Assembly: GCF_047549485.1 (NCBI RefSeq)
Contig: NZ_CP180191.1
Span: forward strand, 1,054,001-1,118,000
Direction of reading: 5' to 3'
Source of the DNA: Piscinibacterium candidicorallinum
Lineage (GTDB): Bacteria > Pseudomonadota > Gammaproteobacteria > Burkholderiales > Burkholderiaceae_C
Length of the DNA stretch: 64,000 nucleotides
Positions 26,570-35,023 of this stretch are shown in pieces (the stretch's first letter is position 1; every line of letters begins with the position of its first letter). A program made the translations under genes and the position numbers. The notes below the pieces were generated by a model that made no database searches, had not been told where the DNA came from, and saw only the letters and a program-made list of their open reading frames with translations.

Positions 26570-26603
26570 CCGTGGGGAGGATGTCAAGGTCGTCAAGCCA
26601 ACG
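26430..26603 (+). ncRNA. Predicted omega RNA (reRNA) with guide
   Basis: By analogy with characterised TnpB systems, the guide RNA scaffold overlaps the 3' end of tnpB and runs to the element's right end, and its ~16-nt guide is the flanking host sequence (about 26588-26603, beginning GGTCGTCAAG). The right-end hairpin at 26557-26577 would be part of the scaffold. The 5' boundary is arbitrary. Inferred from position only. Confidence 0.4.
26557..26577 (+). repeat. Right-end hairpin of the TnpB element
   Basis: A palindrome with arms CCCC-CGGCT and AGCCG-(T)-GGGG around a TT loop. The TCAA cleavage sequence follows 7 bases after it. Confidence 0.7.
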
Positions 26604-26617
26604 AAACAGAGACTTGA

Positions 26618-27061
26618 ATGAAGGTTGAGGCGTATACGGATGGCGCCTGCAAAGGCAACCCCGGCCCGGGAGGCTGGGGTGTGGTGCTGCGCTACGGGGA
26701 AACGGTGCGCGAATTGCACGGTGGGCAGGCGCAGACCACCAACAACCGCATGGAACTCACGGCGGTGATCGAAGCCCTGCGTGCGCTCAAGCGGCCTTGC
26801 GAGATCGTGGTGTGGGCCGACTCCCAGTATGTGCTCAAGGGCATCAGCGAGTGGTTGCCCGCATGGAAGGCGCGCGGCTGGAAGACGGCGGACAAAAAGC
26901 CAGTGAAGAACGAGGATCTCTGGCGCACGCTGGATGAGCTCGCACGGATGCATCAGGTGAGCTGGCAATGGGTCAAGGGCCATGCCGGCCATCCCGGCAA
27001 CGAGCGCGCAGATGCCTTGGCCAATCTGGGCGTTGACGAGGTGCGCAGCGTCAAGCGCTGA
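26618..27061 (+). CDS. rnhA: Ribonuclease HI
   Basis: Degrades RNA in RNA-DNA hybrids. The 147-residue protein has all catalytic acids: Asp in 'YTDGACKGNPGPGGWG', Glu in 'NNRMELTAVIEAL', Asp in 'VWADSQYVLKGI' and Asp in 'ERADALAN', plus the basic handle region 'WKARGWKTADKKPVKN'. It starts 30 bases after the TnpB element's right end. Before the insertion its ATG apparently followed the methyltransferase stop directly (TGAATG), so coupling to the upstream gene has been lost. No dnaQ follows, unlike in E. coli. Confidence 0.97.
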   Translation: MKVEAYTDGACKGNPGPGGWGVVLRYGETVRELHGGQAQTTNNRMELTAVIEALRALKRPCEIVVWADSQYVLKGISEWLPAWKARGWKTADKKPVKNEDLWRTLDELARMHQVSWQWVKGHAGHPGNERADALANLGVDEVRSVKR

Positions 27062-27082
27062 GTTGCATCGGCCCGTACGCGC

Positions 27083-28150
27083 TCAGCGATGCCGGGCCAG
27101 CTCAGCGGCAAGCGTCTCCATCAGCTGTTCAGCCGGCAGCTCGCGGATGCGGTGCAGCGCTCGGCCCGACCAGCAGCTCTGGTGTTCGGCGTCATGCTGC
27201 TGCGCTGCCGCAGTGCGGATCGCGCCTGACAGCGCATTCTGAGCCGGGAACGGCAGGGCGGTGGCTGTTGGGTCGATGCTGTGCATGAAGCCGTTTTCGA
27301 CACCCTGTGCCCAGCGACCGGAGAACGCCCGCGTGAACCGAACCGTTCGATCTTGATAACGCGCGGTCAGGCGCAGCAGCTCGCGATAGCTTGCCGTTGT
27401 GCCCGCCTCCGGGCACAGCAGGAAGGCGGTGCCCAGCTGGGCGGCGGCCGCACCGGCAGCCAGCGCACCTGCGATGTCCGCGCCATCCATCAGACCGCCT
27501 GCGGCCACAATCGGGATGCGGACGTCCTTGCGCATGGCTTCCACAAGCGCAATGCAAGAGGGCCCCTCAGGCGGGGCGGGCGACACCTCGAACTCGCCGC
27601 GGTGCCCCCCTGCCTCGATGCCCTGGGCCACGATGCAGTCCGCGCCGGCGGCTTCGATGGTGCGCGCATCATGCAGTGAGGTGGCGGTGACAGCGACCGC
27701 GATGCCCAGGTCGTGGGCACGCTGAATCGCCTCCGGCGGCGGCAGTCCGAAATGGAAGCTCAGCAGCTCGGGCTGCTCGGACCAGATCGCGTCCAGTTGC
27801 TCGGCAAGCGGCGGATGCCAGGCGCTGCCTGGCAGCTTGGGTGCCGCGATGCCAAGACGCTGCGCGATCGGTGCCAGTGCGGCCTCGGCAGCGGCCGCCC
27901 GCTCGTCATCGACCCTGAACGCGGGTGGAAACATGAACAAGTTCACATTCAGCGGGCCGGCTGCGCCAGCGCACAGCGCGCGCGTCTGCCGAATGTCCTG
28001 CACGATGCGCTCGCCGCTCAGGTAGGCCACTCCGAGGCTGCCCATGCCGCCTGCGCGAATCGCGGCCGCGGCAAGTGCCGGGGTGCTCGGACCACCCGCC
28101 ATCGGTGCCTGGATGATCGGGATACGCAACTGATCGAAGGTAAACGGCAT
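27083..28150 (-). CDS. Nitronate monooxygenase family protein
   Basis: A 355-residue FMN-dependent TIM-barrel enzyme of the 2-nitropropane dioxygenase family, which oxidises alkyl nitronates such as propionate 3-nitronate. Motifs: 'IPIIQAPMAGG', 'GGMGSLG', 'VAQGIEAGGHRG', 'VPIVAAGG-like IPIVAAGGLMDG', 'AGAAAAQLGTAFL' and 'ALPFPAQN'. ATG 28150 begins 'MPFTFDQLRIPIIQAPMAGGP', 2 bases after the stop of the upstream amidohydrolase gene, so the two genes form an operon. Confidence 0.88.
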   Translation of the reverse strand: MPFTFDQLRIPIIQAPMAGGPSTPALAAAAIRAGGMGSLGVAYLSGERIVQDIRQTRALCAGAAGPLNVNLFMFPPAFRVDDERAAAAEAALAPIAQRLGIAAPKLPGSAWHPPLAEQLDAIWSEQPELLSFHFGLPPPEAIQRAHDLGIAVAVTATSLHDARTIEAAGADCIVAQGIEAGGHRGEFEVSPAPPEGPSCIALVEAMRKDVRIPIVAAGGLMDGADIAGALAAGAAAAQLGTAFLLCPEAGTTASYRELLRLTARYQDRTVRFTRAFSGRWAQGVENGFMHSIDPTATALPFPAQNALSGAIRTAAAQQHDAEHQSCWSGRALHRIRELPAEQLMETLAAELARHR

Positions 28151-28152
28151 GA

Positions 28153-28983
28153 TCAAAGCCTGAAGTGCTCGATCAGTGCAGCGCACAGCGCGCTCAACTC
28201 GGTCTTCAGCGGTTCGAATCCGGGGCTGAGTTCGCGCGTGGCTTCATCCATGTACAGGCGCCGATTGATCTCCAGCTGGATGCTGTGGCACTGGCGTGTA
28301 GGCTGGCCGATGACGCGCACGATTTCCACGCCTTTGTACGGCGCATTCCAGTTCACACGATGCCCGCGCTGCGCAAGCCACTCCCCCACGAAGCGCGAAA
28401 ACTCTGCGCCAGAGGTCGTGCCATCGCGGTCGCCGACCACGAAGTCCGGCAGATCGGTCGTGCCCGGCGCATCGTGCGCGAACAGCCCGCCGGCGCTCGG
28501 CATCGAGTGGCAATTGACGTGGAACAGGCGGCCGTGGGCGCCATGCAGGCGGTCGCGGTGGGCAAGGAGTGCGTCCCAGTAGGGCTGCCAGCAGCGTTCG
28601 ATCCGCGTCTGCACTTCATCGACACGAAGACGGCGCGCGTAAATCGGCGAACCGTCGTCCAGACAGCGCCACACGAGACCCTTGCCCATTTCACTTTTTC
28701 GGGTCGGCGCGATCGGCGCAGGCCAGCGCCCTTCGATCAGTGCCTCGTCAATGTCAGTGGCGGCGCGGTTGACGTCGAGATAGCTGCGCGGAAACTGCGC
28801 GGCGATCAGTGTGGCGCCCTGCTCGACCCAAGGCGCAAACAGCGCGTCCACATGGGTGTCCTCAGCGTCGCGCAGGTTCTGGCGCGGGACCACATGGTTG
28901 AAGTCATCCGGGTAGTGCACGCCGCTGTGCGGTGAGTCGAGCAGCAAAGCGCGTGGCTGGGCGGGAGTGCGCAGATCGATCAT
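28153..28983 (-). CDS. hutG: N-formylglutamate amidohydrolase family protein
   Basis: A 276-residue zinc-dependent hydrolase of the FGase family, which in histidine breakdown releases formate from N-formylglutamate. Motifs: 'LLLDSPHSGVHYPDDF', 'EDTHVDALF', 'FPRSYLDVNRAATDID', 'HVNCHSMPS' and 'QLEINRRLYMDE'. ATG 28983 is preferred over a longer upstream start. No other hut genes are near, so the true substrate may be a different N-acyl amino acid. It is first in a two-gene operon with the nitronate monooxygenase. The symbol is by family only. Confidence 0.85.
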   Translation of the reverse strand: MIDLRTPAQPRALLLDSPHSGVHYPDDFNHVVPRQNLRDAEDTHVDALFAPWVEQGATLIAAQFPRSYLDVNRAATDIDEALIEGRWPAPIAPTRKSEMGKGLVWRCLDDGSPIYARRLRVDEVQTRIERCWQPYWDALLAHRDRLHGAHGRLFHVNCHSMPSAGGLFAHDAPGTTDLPDFVVGDRDGTTSGAEFSRFVGEWLAQRGHRVNWNAPYKGVEIVRVIGQPTRQCHSIQLEINRRLYMDEATRELSPGFEPLKTELSALCAALIEHFRL

Positions 28984-29194
28984 GTCCGCGCTCCGGCGTT
29001 GCGGGTGGCGCAAACAGCGTGCATCAGGCTGGGACTCGGGCGCATGGTGCAAGAATTCTCGCACGCGCAATCGGTTGCCAAATCCGGGCGCAGGAACGAT
29101 AGTCCGGGGGTTTTTACTCAGTACAAAGCGGCCGGCCCGGGCCCAGGACGATCAGCAGCCTGGCGCACCGGCACGCACAACAAGGGGACCTGTT

Positions 29195-29926
29195 TTGTTC
29201 AAGATCCGCTCGTATCCGGACTTCTGGTCCGGAATGATGTTCATCACAGTCGGTCTGTTCTTCTCGATCTATGGCCGAATCAACTACGACCTCGGCACCG
29301 CCGGCCGCATGGGGCCGGGTTACTTCCCGTTTTGGCTCGGACTCATTCTGGCCGGGCTCGGCCTGATCGTCCTGTTCGGCGCCTTGAGCGCAAAGCGGCA
29401 GGAGGAGGAGGTCGGTGCCTGGGACTGGAAGAGCATTGTGTTCGTGCTCGGCGCCACCGTGATCTTCGGCTTCATGCTGCGTCCGGTCGGCATGATCCTC
29501 GCCGTGACCGTTCTGGTTGCAGTGGCCTCGCTCGCCTCGCACGAATCGCGCTTCGGTGCCGTGATCAAGGGCGGCGTGGCGGGTGTCGTGGCGTTCGAAC
29601 TCTGCTTCCTGCTCGGCCGTACGCTGACGAGCGCCCTGCGGCCAGTGGTGGAGTCGGTGTCGGAGAGCCTTGTGGGCGCCAGCAAAAGCCTCGGCGGTCT
29701 GGCCACGCTGATGGGCTGGGTGGACGAGATCATCCTGGGTTCTGTCGTGCTGGCCACGGTTGCCCTTGGCGTGTGGGTACTGCTGAAGATAGCGCCGGAG
29801 AAGTTGCTCGATCGACTCGGCAAGGAATACGCCGTGGCCACACATGTGCTGTTGTCGCTCTCGGTATGGGTATTCACGATCGCACTCAAGTTGACGATCC
29901 CGGTCCGCCCGGACTGGCTGAGCTGA
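29195..29926 (+). CDS. tctB: Tripartite tricarboxylate transporter small subunit, TctB family (TTG start)
   Basis: A 243-residue membrane protein with N-terminal 'SYPDFWSGMMFITVGLFFSIYGR' and 'GPGYFPFWLGLILAGLGLIVL', both typical of TctB. It continues with several more helices and an unusual ~90-residue middle section before a last helix, so it is clearly longer than the usual ~150-190 residues. The start is a TTG at 29195 preceded by AGGGGA 6 bases upstream; no ATG or GTG fits. tctA follows 13 bases later. No periplasmic tctC is present in the window. Confidence 0.85.
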   Translation: MFKIRSYPDFWSGMMFITVGLFFSIYGRINYDLGTAGRMGPGYFPFWLGLILAGLGLIVLFGALSAKRQEEEVGAWDWKSIVFVLGATVIFGFMLRPVGMILAVTVLVAVASLASHESRFGAVIKGGVAGVVAFELCFLLGRTLTSALRPVVESVSESLVGASKSLGGLATLMGWVDEIILGSVVLATVALGVWVLLKIAPEKLLDRLGKEYAVATHVLLSLSVWVFTIALKLTIPVRPDWLS

Positions 29927-29939
29927 GGAGAGAGCGACG

Positions 29940-31445
29940 ATGGAACTGCTCAACAATCTCGCCCTCGGATTCAGTACGGCGTTCACGCTGCAGAACCTGC
30001 TGTACGCATTTCTGGGCTGCATGATCGGCACCATGATCGGTGTGCTGCCCGGCCTGGGGCCGATCGCCACGATCTCGATGCTGCTGCCGGCCACCTTCGT
30101 GTTGCCGCCCACGGCCGCGCTCATCATGCTCGCGGGCATCTACTACGGTGCCCAGTACGGCGGCTCGACCACCTCGATCCTCGTGAACATCCCGGGCGAA
30201 GCCAGTTCGGTAGTCACGTGCATTGACGGATACCAGATGGCGCGGCGCGGTCGCGCGGGGCCGGCGCTGGCCACTGCGGCCCTCGCCTCGTTCTTCGCAG
30301 GCACCGTAGCCACGATGGCGATTGCCGCCTTTGCGCCGCCGCTGGCGGAACTGGCCTTCAAGTTCGGCGCAGCCGAGTACTTCAGCCTGATGGTGCTTGG
30401 CCTGGTCGGCGCTGTGGCTCTGGCCTCGGGCAGCCTGCCCAAGGCCGTGGCGATGATCGTGCTGGGCGTGCTTCTGGGCTTGATCGGCACGGACGTGAAC
30501 TCAGGTGTGCAGCGCTACACCTATGACATCCAGTCCCTGGCCGATGGTATCGGCTTCGTGGTGATCGCCATGGGCGTATTCGGCTTTGCCGAGGTCATCA
30601 CCAACCTGGAGAAGAAGGAAGCACGCGAGGTCTTCACCGACCAGAAGCTGCAGATTTACCCCAGCAAGGACGACGTCAAGCGTGCCGCCGGCCCGACGAT
30701 GCGCGGCACCTTGCTGGGCTCAGTGCTCGGACTCTTGCCCGGTGGCGGTGCCTCGCTGGCCAGCTTCGGCGCATACACGCTCGAAAAGAAGATCAGCAAG
30801 AACAAGCATGAGTTCGGCAAGGGTGCGGTCGAAGGGGTCGCCGCACCGGAGTCCGCCAACAACGCGGCTGCGCAGACCAACTTCATCCCGCTGCTTACGC
30901 TGGGCATTCCGCCCAATGCCGTGATGGCGCTGATGGTCGGTGCCATGACCATCCACAACATCCAGCCCGGTCCGCAGGTCATGACCAGCAACCCTGAGTT
31001 GTTCTGGGGCCTGATCGCCAGCATGTGGATCGGCAACGCCATGCTGGTCATCCTGAATCTGCCGCTGATCGGCATCTGGGTGCGCCTGCTCAAGGTGCCT
31101 TACCGATTCCTCTACCCGGCGATCCTGACCTTCTGCTGCATCGGCGTCTACACGGTCAACAACAATGTGTTCGACGTGTTCATGACCGCGATCTTCGGCT
31201 TCATCGGCTACGTGTTCATCAAGCTCAAGTGCGAGCCGGCACCGCTGCTGCTGGGCTTCATCCTCGGGCCGATGATGGAGGAGAACTTCCGCCGCGCGCT
31301 GCTGCTGTCGCGCGGGGACTTCTCCACCTTCGTCACGCGGCCGTTGTCTGCGACCCTGCTGGTGCTGGCGCTTGTGCTCGTGCTGTTGGTCACCCTGCCG
31401 GCAATCAAGTCGCGCCGCGAAGAAGTCTTCACCGAACCTACCTGA
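29940..31445 (+). CDS. tctA: Tripartite tricarboxylate transporter large subunit, TctA family
   Basis: A 501-residue protein with about 12 membrane helices. TctA signatures include 'GVLPGLGPIATISMLLP', 'YYGAQYGGSTTSILVNIPGE', 'GVFGFAEVI', 'LGLLPGGGASLASFGAYTLEKK' and 'EGVAAPESANNAAAQTNFIPLLTLGIPPN'. Together with TctB it forms a sodium- or proton-driven importer of carboxylates that needs a TctC binding protein encoded elsewhere. A strong AGGAGAGAG site precedes the ATG. Confidence 0.95.
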   Translation: MELLNNLALGFSTAFTLQNLLYAFLGCMIGTMIGVLPGLGPIATISMLLPATFVLPPTAALIMLAGIYYGAQYGGSTTSILVNIPGEASSVVTCIDGYQMARRGRAGPALATAALASFFAGTVATMAIAAFAPPLAELAFKFGAAEYFSLMVLGLVGAVALASGSLPKAVAMIVLGVLLGLIGTDVNSGVQRYTYDIQSLADGIGFVVIAMGVFGFAEVITNLEKKEAREVFTDQKLQIYPSKDDVKRAAGPTMRGTLLGSVLGLLPGGGASLASFGAYTLEKKISKNKHEFGKGAVEGVAAPESANNAAAQTNFIPLLTLGIPPNAVMALMVGAMTIHNIQPGPQVMTSNPELFWGLIASMWIGNAMLVILNLPLIGIWVRLLKVPYRFLYPAILTFCCIGVYTVNNNVFDVFMTAIFGFIGYVFIKLKCEPAPLLLGFILGPMMEENFRRALLLSRGDFSTFVTRPLSATLLVLALVLVLLVTLPAIKSRREEVFTEPT

Positions 31446-31488
31446 TTGCAGGTCGGCACCGCGTACTGCGACGCACTTCACGCAGCCA

Positions 31489-32625
31489 ATGAGCATGGAC
31501 CGAGTGCAGTGCGTCGTGGTGGGTGCCGGGGTGGTCGGGCTGGCCTGCGCCCGTGCATTGGCGCAGGCTGGGCGCGAGGCGCTCCTGCTGGAGGCCGCAG
31601 ACGCGATTGGGACCGGCACGAGTTCGCGCAACAGCGAGGTCATCCACGCCGGCATCTATTACCCGCCAGGGTCATTGAAGGGCCGCTTCTGTGTGCGCGG
31701 CAAGGTGTTGCTCTATGACTTCTGCGCCGCCCACGGCGTTTCGGCCCGACGGCTTGGCAAGCTGATCGTTGCCACGGATGAGGCGCAGGTGCCGCGCCTG
31801 AGCGCGCTCGTGGCCAACGCCGCTGCGCTGGGTGTGACGGACCTGGTTCATATCAGCGCCGAGCAGGCGCGGACCATGGAGCCAGCGCTGTCCTGCGTGG
31901 CGGCGGTGCACTCGCCCAGTTCGGGCATGGTGGACAGCCATGCTTACATGCTGGCACTGCAGGGAGAGTTCGAGCAGGCGGGCGGCATCACAGTGCTGCA
32001 TGCCCGCGTGCAGCAGGTCGTTCAGGAAGAGCGCGGCTGGCGGATCGAGACCGAGGACGGCACTGCGCTTGCCTGCGACAGCTGGGTCAACTGTGGTGGG
32101 CTGCGCGCGCCACACCTGGCCCGGGCGGTGCAACTGCGCGATGCGCAGCAGCAGACCGCATGGCTGGCGCGGTTGCCGCAGCATCACTACGCCAAGGGCA
32201 ACTACTTCGTGCTGGCCGGTCGCGCACCATTCTCTCGACTGGTGTATCCCTTGCCGCGGCCCGATGCGCTGGGTACGCACTTCAGTCTGGATCAAGGTGG
32301 TCAGGCACGTTTCGGGCCGGACATCGAGTGGCTGGATACCACCGACCCTGACGCGATCGACTATCGCGTGAACCCAGCGCGGCTGGATGACTTCTATGCC
32401 GACATTCGCCATTACTGGCCCGCACTACCCGAGGGTGCATTGCAGCCCGGCTACACCGGCGTACGCCCCAAGCTGCACGCACAGGGCGAGCCAGCAGCAG
32501 ACTTTTTCATCGAAGGGCCTGACTCACATGGACTGCCGGGCTTCGTGAACTTGATGGGCATCGAGTCGCCGGGCTTGACCGCCAGCATGGCGATCGCTGA
32601 GCACGTCGAGGTGCTGCTGAGATGA
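31489..32625 (+). CDS. FAD-dependent oxidoreductase, L-2-hydroxyglutarate oxidase (LhgO)-like
   Basis: A 378-residue DAO-fold flavoenzyme. N-terminal FAD-binding 'CVVVGAGVVGLACARALAQAG' is followed by 'SSRNSEVIHAGIYYPPGSLK', 'LYDFCAAHGV' and C-terminal 'FIEGPDSHGLPGFVNLMGIESPGLTASMAIAEHV', all diagnostic of the LhgO family, which oxidises L-2-hydroxyglutarate to 2-oxoglutarate. ATG 31489 or 31495 could be the start; neither has a clear ribosome site. It follows tctA by 43 bases, suggesting the transporter may import a hydroxy-dicarboxylate for it. The acetyltransferase downstream overlaps by 4 bases (ATGA). Confidence 0.88.
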   Translation: MSMDRVQCVVVGAGVVGLACARALAQAGREALLLEAADAIGTGTSSRNSEVIHAGIYYPPGSLKGRFCVRGKVLLYDFCAAHGVSARRLGKLIVATDEAQVPRLSALVANAAALGVTDLVHISAEQARTMEPALSCVAAVHSPSSGMVDSHAYMLALQGEFEQAGGITVLHARVQQVVQEERGWRIETEDGTALACDSWVNCGGLRAPHLARAVQLRDAQQQTAWLARLPQHHYAKGNYFVLAGRAPFSRLVYPLPRPDALGTHFSLDQGGQARFGPDIEWLDTTDPDAIDYRVNPARLDDFYADIRHYWPALPEGALQPGYTGVRPKLHAQGEPAADFFIEGPDSHGLPGFVNLMGIESPGLTASMAIAEHVEVLLR

Positions 32626-33155
32626 GCAGCGCGTTCCCCGCTGGGGAGAACGTTCGCAGGCCGCATGTTCGGCGGCTTGCCGACCACGACGATCTGCACG
32701 CGTTGACTGCGCTGCTGCACCGAGCCTACGCCGCGTTGGCCGCGCGCGGCCTGAACTACACCGCAGTCGACCAGACGGTGGAGACCACGCGGCGTCGCAT
32801 CGCCCAGGGTTGTTGCCTGGTGGCTGAAGTTGACGGGCGCGTGGTGGGTACGCTTCTCTACACACGCCGTATCACGTCCTGCGAGGCGGAGCTCTTCACC
32901 CGCGTCGCGTCAGTACATCAGTTTGCGGTGGATCCACCCTGGCAGGGTACTGGCATCGGTACTGCACTCATGGATGCGGCTGAAGTGCTGGCTATCAATG
33001 ACGGCGAACTCGCATTGGCCCTGGATACGGCAGAGCAGGCCGAACACCTGATCGCGGCTTACGCACGCTGGGGGTTTGAACCTGCAGGCCACGTGCAGTG
33101 GCCTGGCAAGGTTTATCGCTCGGTGCTGATGCTCAAGCGGCTCGCCTCGGCCTGA
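32622..33155 (+). CDS. GNAT-family N-acetyltransferase
   Basis: A 177-residue acetyltransferase domain with the acetyl-CoA-binding motif A in 'HQFAVDPPWQGTGIGTALMDAAE' and a C-terminal 'YARWGFEPAGHVQW' typical of the fold. Its ATG overlaps the stop of the LhgO-like gene (ATGA), so translation is coupled. The acceptor is unknown. The last 43 bases overlap the 3' end of the convergent chemoreceptor gene. Confidence 0.85.
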   Translation: MSSAFPAGENVRRPHVRRLADHDDLHALTALLHRAYAALAARGLNYTAVDQTVETTRRRIAQGCCLVAEVDGRVVGTLLYTRRITSCEAELFTRVASVHQFAVDPPWQGTGIGTALMDAAEVLAINDGELALALDTAEQAEHLIAAYARWGFEPAGHVQWPGKVYRSVLMLKRLASA

Positions 33156-34708
33156 AGGCCGATCTCCAGCGTGAACGCTGCGACCGCGCGTTCCAGCGCC
33201 TGGGCTTGTTCACGCAGTTCGGCGGCCGCCTTGTTGGATCGGGTCGCCACATGGCTGCCGCGCTGATTCGCTTGCGAGATCTGGGAGACCGCTGCTTCCA
33301 CTGCGCTGGCATCGGCCCGCTGGGCTCGAGTCGCGTCTGCGATCTGGCCGGCCAGTGCACTGACCTTCTCGACGGCACTGACAACGTCGGTGATTGAGCG
33401 ACCTGCCTGATCCACCAGGGCGGAGCCGGTGCGTACGCGGTTGACCGACTCATCGATCAGCTGCTTGACCTCGGTGGCCGCCTTGGCCGAGCGCTGTGCG
33501 AGTGTGCGAACCTCGCCGGCGACCACGGCGAAGCCGCGGCCTTGCTCGCCGGCGCGCGCCGCTTCCACCGCGGCATTCAGCGCCAGGATGTTGGTCTGGA
33601 AGGCAATGCCATCGATGACATTGACGATTTCGGCAATCCGCTTCGAGGACTCGTCGATCTCGTGCATGGTGCCGACCACCTGTCCAACAACGCTGCCGCC
33701 TTCGCTGGCCACGGTGCTGGCCTGGCGGGCCAGATTGCTGACCTGTGCAGTGCTCTCGCCACTGGAGTGCACCGCTGCCGTGATGCGCCGCGTCGATTCG
33801 TCAGAGGCTTGCACCGAGCGCGTCTGCTCCTGCGAGACGTCACTGAGTTCCGAGTTCACACTGTCGATCGCTTCCGCCGTGCGCACAATCTGCTGTGCCA
33901 CATGGTTCACCTGCCCCACCACCCCGGCCAGACGGCTTTGCATCTCGGAGATCGACTCGAACAGATGACCGAACTCGTCACCTGGGCGCACCCAGATGTC
34001 GGACTGCAGATCACCCTTGGCGATGCGATCGGTCACGGTCCGTGCTCGACGCAGCGCGCCGCGCACCATGCGGGTCACTGAAATCGCAAGGCTCAACGCA
34101 ATCGCCGAGGCGAGCACCGCAATGACCGCGATGATGAGCTTGTACGCCTTGGCTGTTTCACTGGCTTCGCGCGTTGCCTTGGCGGCCAGGGCTTGCTGGT
34201 ACTCGCGCTGCTCGGCGATGGCCTTGACCATGGCGTCGCGCGCAGGGACAAGATCCGTCTTCAGCTGCTCAAAGGCGCCATCAATGTCACCAGACTGAAT
34301 CTTGCCCGCCACTTGACCCGCCAGTTGCCAGAAGGCCACATCGGCGTTTCGAATTCTCTTGAAGCGTTCGCGCCCCTCGGTCGTCGTGATCTGGGATTCG
34401 AACGTTTCCAGCTTGCTGAGCATCTCTTTGCGGAACTCGCCGATGCGATTCATGGTTTCCGTGCGCTCTTCCGGCGTCTTGACCAGCATGGCATGCCGAG
34501 CCTCCAGCGAGATCCGGAACATCAGGATCTGCACCTCCGAGATGCGGTCGATCTGCGGGACGAGGCGTTCGGACACACGGGCTGCCGTGGCCTGGAGCTG
34601 AGAGAAGACGACAAAGGCGACAACAGCGACGGCGACGAGCGCAGTGAACATCAGCCCGAAGCTGGCAAAGAGCTTGTGGCTGACCTTGAGGCTGCTGCGA
34701 GTTTGCAT
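33113..34708 (-). CDS. Methyl-accepting chemotaxis protein
   Basis: A 531-residue chemoreceptor. Helix 1 is near residues 10-33, followed by a ~155-residue periplasmic four-helix sensor ('RISEVQILMFRISLEARHAMLV'), helix 2 near 190-210, HAMP ('ALRRARTVTDRIAKGDLQSD'), then the MCP signalling domain with the conserved tip 'IDGIAFQTNILALNAAVEAARAGEQGRGFAVVAGEVRTLA'. There is no C-terminal NWETF-type CheR/CheB tether. ATG 34708 has AAGGAG 6 bases upstream. No che genes are nearby, and no sigma-28 promoter was found. The ligand is unknown. Confidence 0.95.
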   Translation of the reverse strand: MQTRSSLKVSHKLFASFGLMFTALVAVAVVAFVVFSQLQATAARVSERLVPQIDRISEVQILMFRISLEARHAMLVKTPEERTETMNRIGEFRKEMLSKLETFESQITTTEGRERFKRIRNADVAFWQLAGQVAGKIQSGDIDGAFEQLKTDLVPARDAMVKAIAEQREYQQALAAKATREASETAKAYKLIIAVIAVLASAIALSLAISVTRMVRGALRRARTVTDRIAKGDLQSDIWVRPGDEFGHLFESISEMQSRLAGVVGQVNHVAQQIVRTAEAIDSVNSELSDVSQEQTRSVQASDESTRRITAAVHSSGESTAQVSNLARQASTVASEGGSVVGQVVGTMHEIDESSKRIAEIVNVIDGIAFQTNILALNAAVEAARAGEQGRGFAVVAGEVRTLAQRSAKAATEVKQLIDESVNRVRTGSALVDQAGRSITDVVSAVEKVSALAGQIADATRAQRADASAVEAAVSQISQANQRGSHVATRSNKAAAELREQAQALERAVAAFTLEIGLQAEASRLSISTER

Positions 34709-35023
34709 GGTGACTCCTTGAAGGGGCCGGGTGTCCGAGATAGCTGCGCGGCACGACAGATCGCTGTCGCGACGGCTCACATGCGGTTCATCCGTACCGC
34801 GACGTGACTCTAGACAGCGGCCGGCTCGCATGAGCCATGGAGAAGCGCACGGTTTTCAGCCCAGACGCTGCATTTACGGGAAACCTCGCACCACTCGCGT
34901 CATGGTTATTGGCCTGGACCGCAACCATGCGCCGCATCGATAGACTGCGCATCCATGACGTAGTGCACAGGCGGTGCCGCACGAGCATCGCTCTGCCAGC
35001 AACCCCCGCAGAGGATGCCTTCC
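34709..35023. other. Divergent intergenic region, chemoreceptor / gamma-glutamyltransferase
   Basis: 315 bases with no convincing gene. It must contain promoters for both flanking genes. I see a TAGACT -10-like hexamer near 34941 without a matching -35 and no clear sigma-28 signature. Confidence 0.4.

Larger units (their letters stand above)
25244..26587 (+). mobile_element. IS605-family element carrying only tnpB (IS1341-type)
   Basis: The element has no tnpA. Imperfect hairpins mark both ends: left 25260-25280 (CCCC...TTCAGG...GGGG) and right 26557-26577 (CCCCCGGCT / AGCCG, GGGG). The right end TCAA at 26584-26587 is the classic IS605-type cleavage sequence. The left end is placed after TTCAC (25239-25243). 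Removing 25244-26587 restores the methyltransferase frame up to a TGA touching the rnhA ATG, which supports these exact boundaries. No target duplication is expected for this family. It would need TnpA supplied in trans to move. Confidence 0.75.

Noticed and set aside
28203..28225. GGTTCGAATCC, the T-arm hallmark of tRNA genes
   Set aside because: It lies inside the amidohydrolase coding sequence, the flanking bases cannot form the 5-bp T-stem, and no acceptor or anticodon arm is present.
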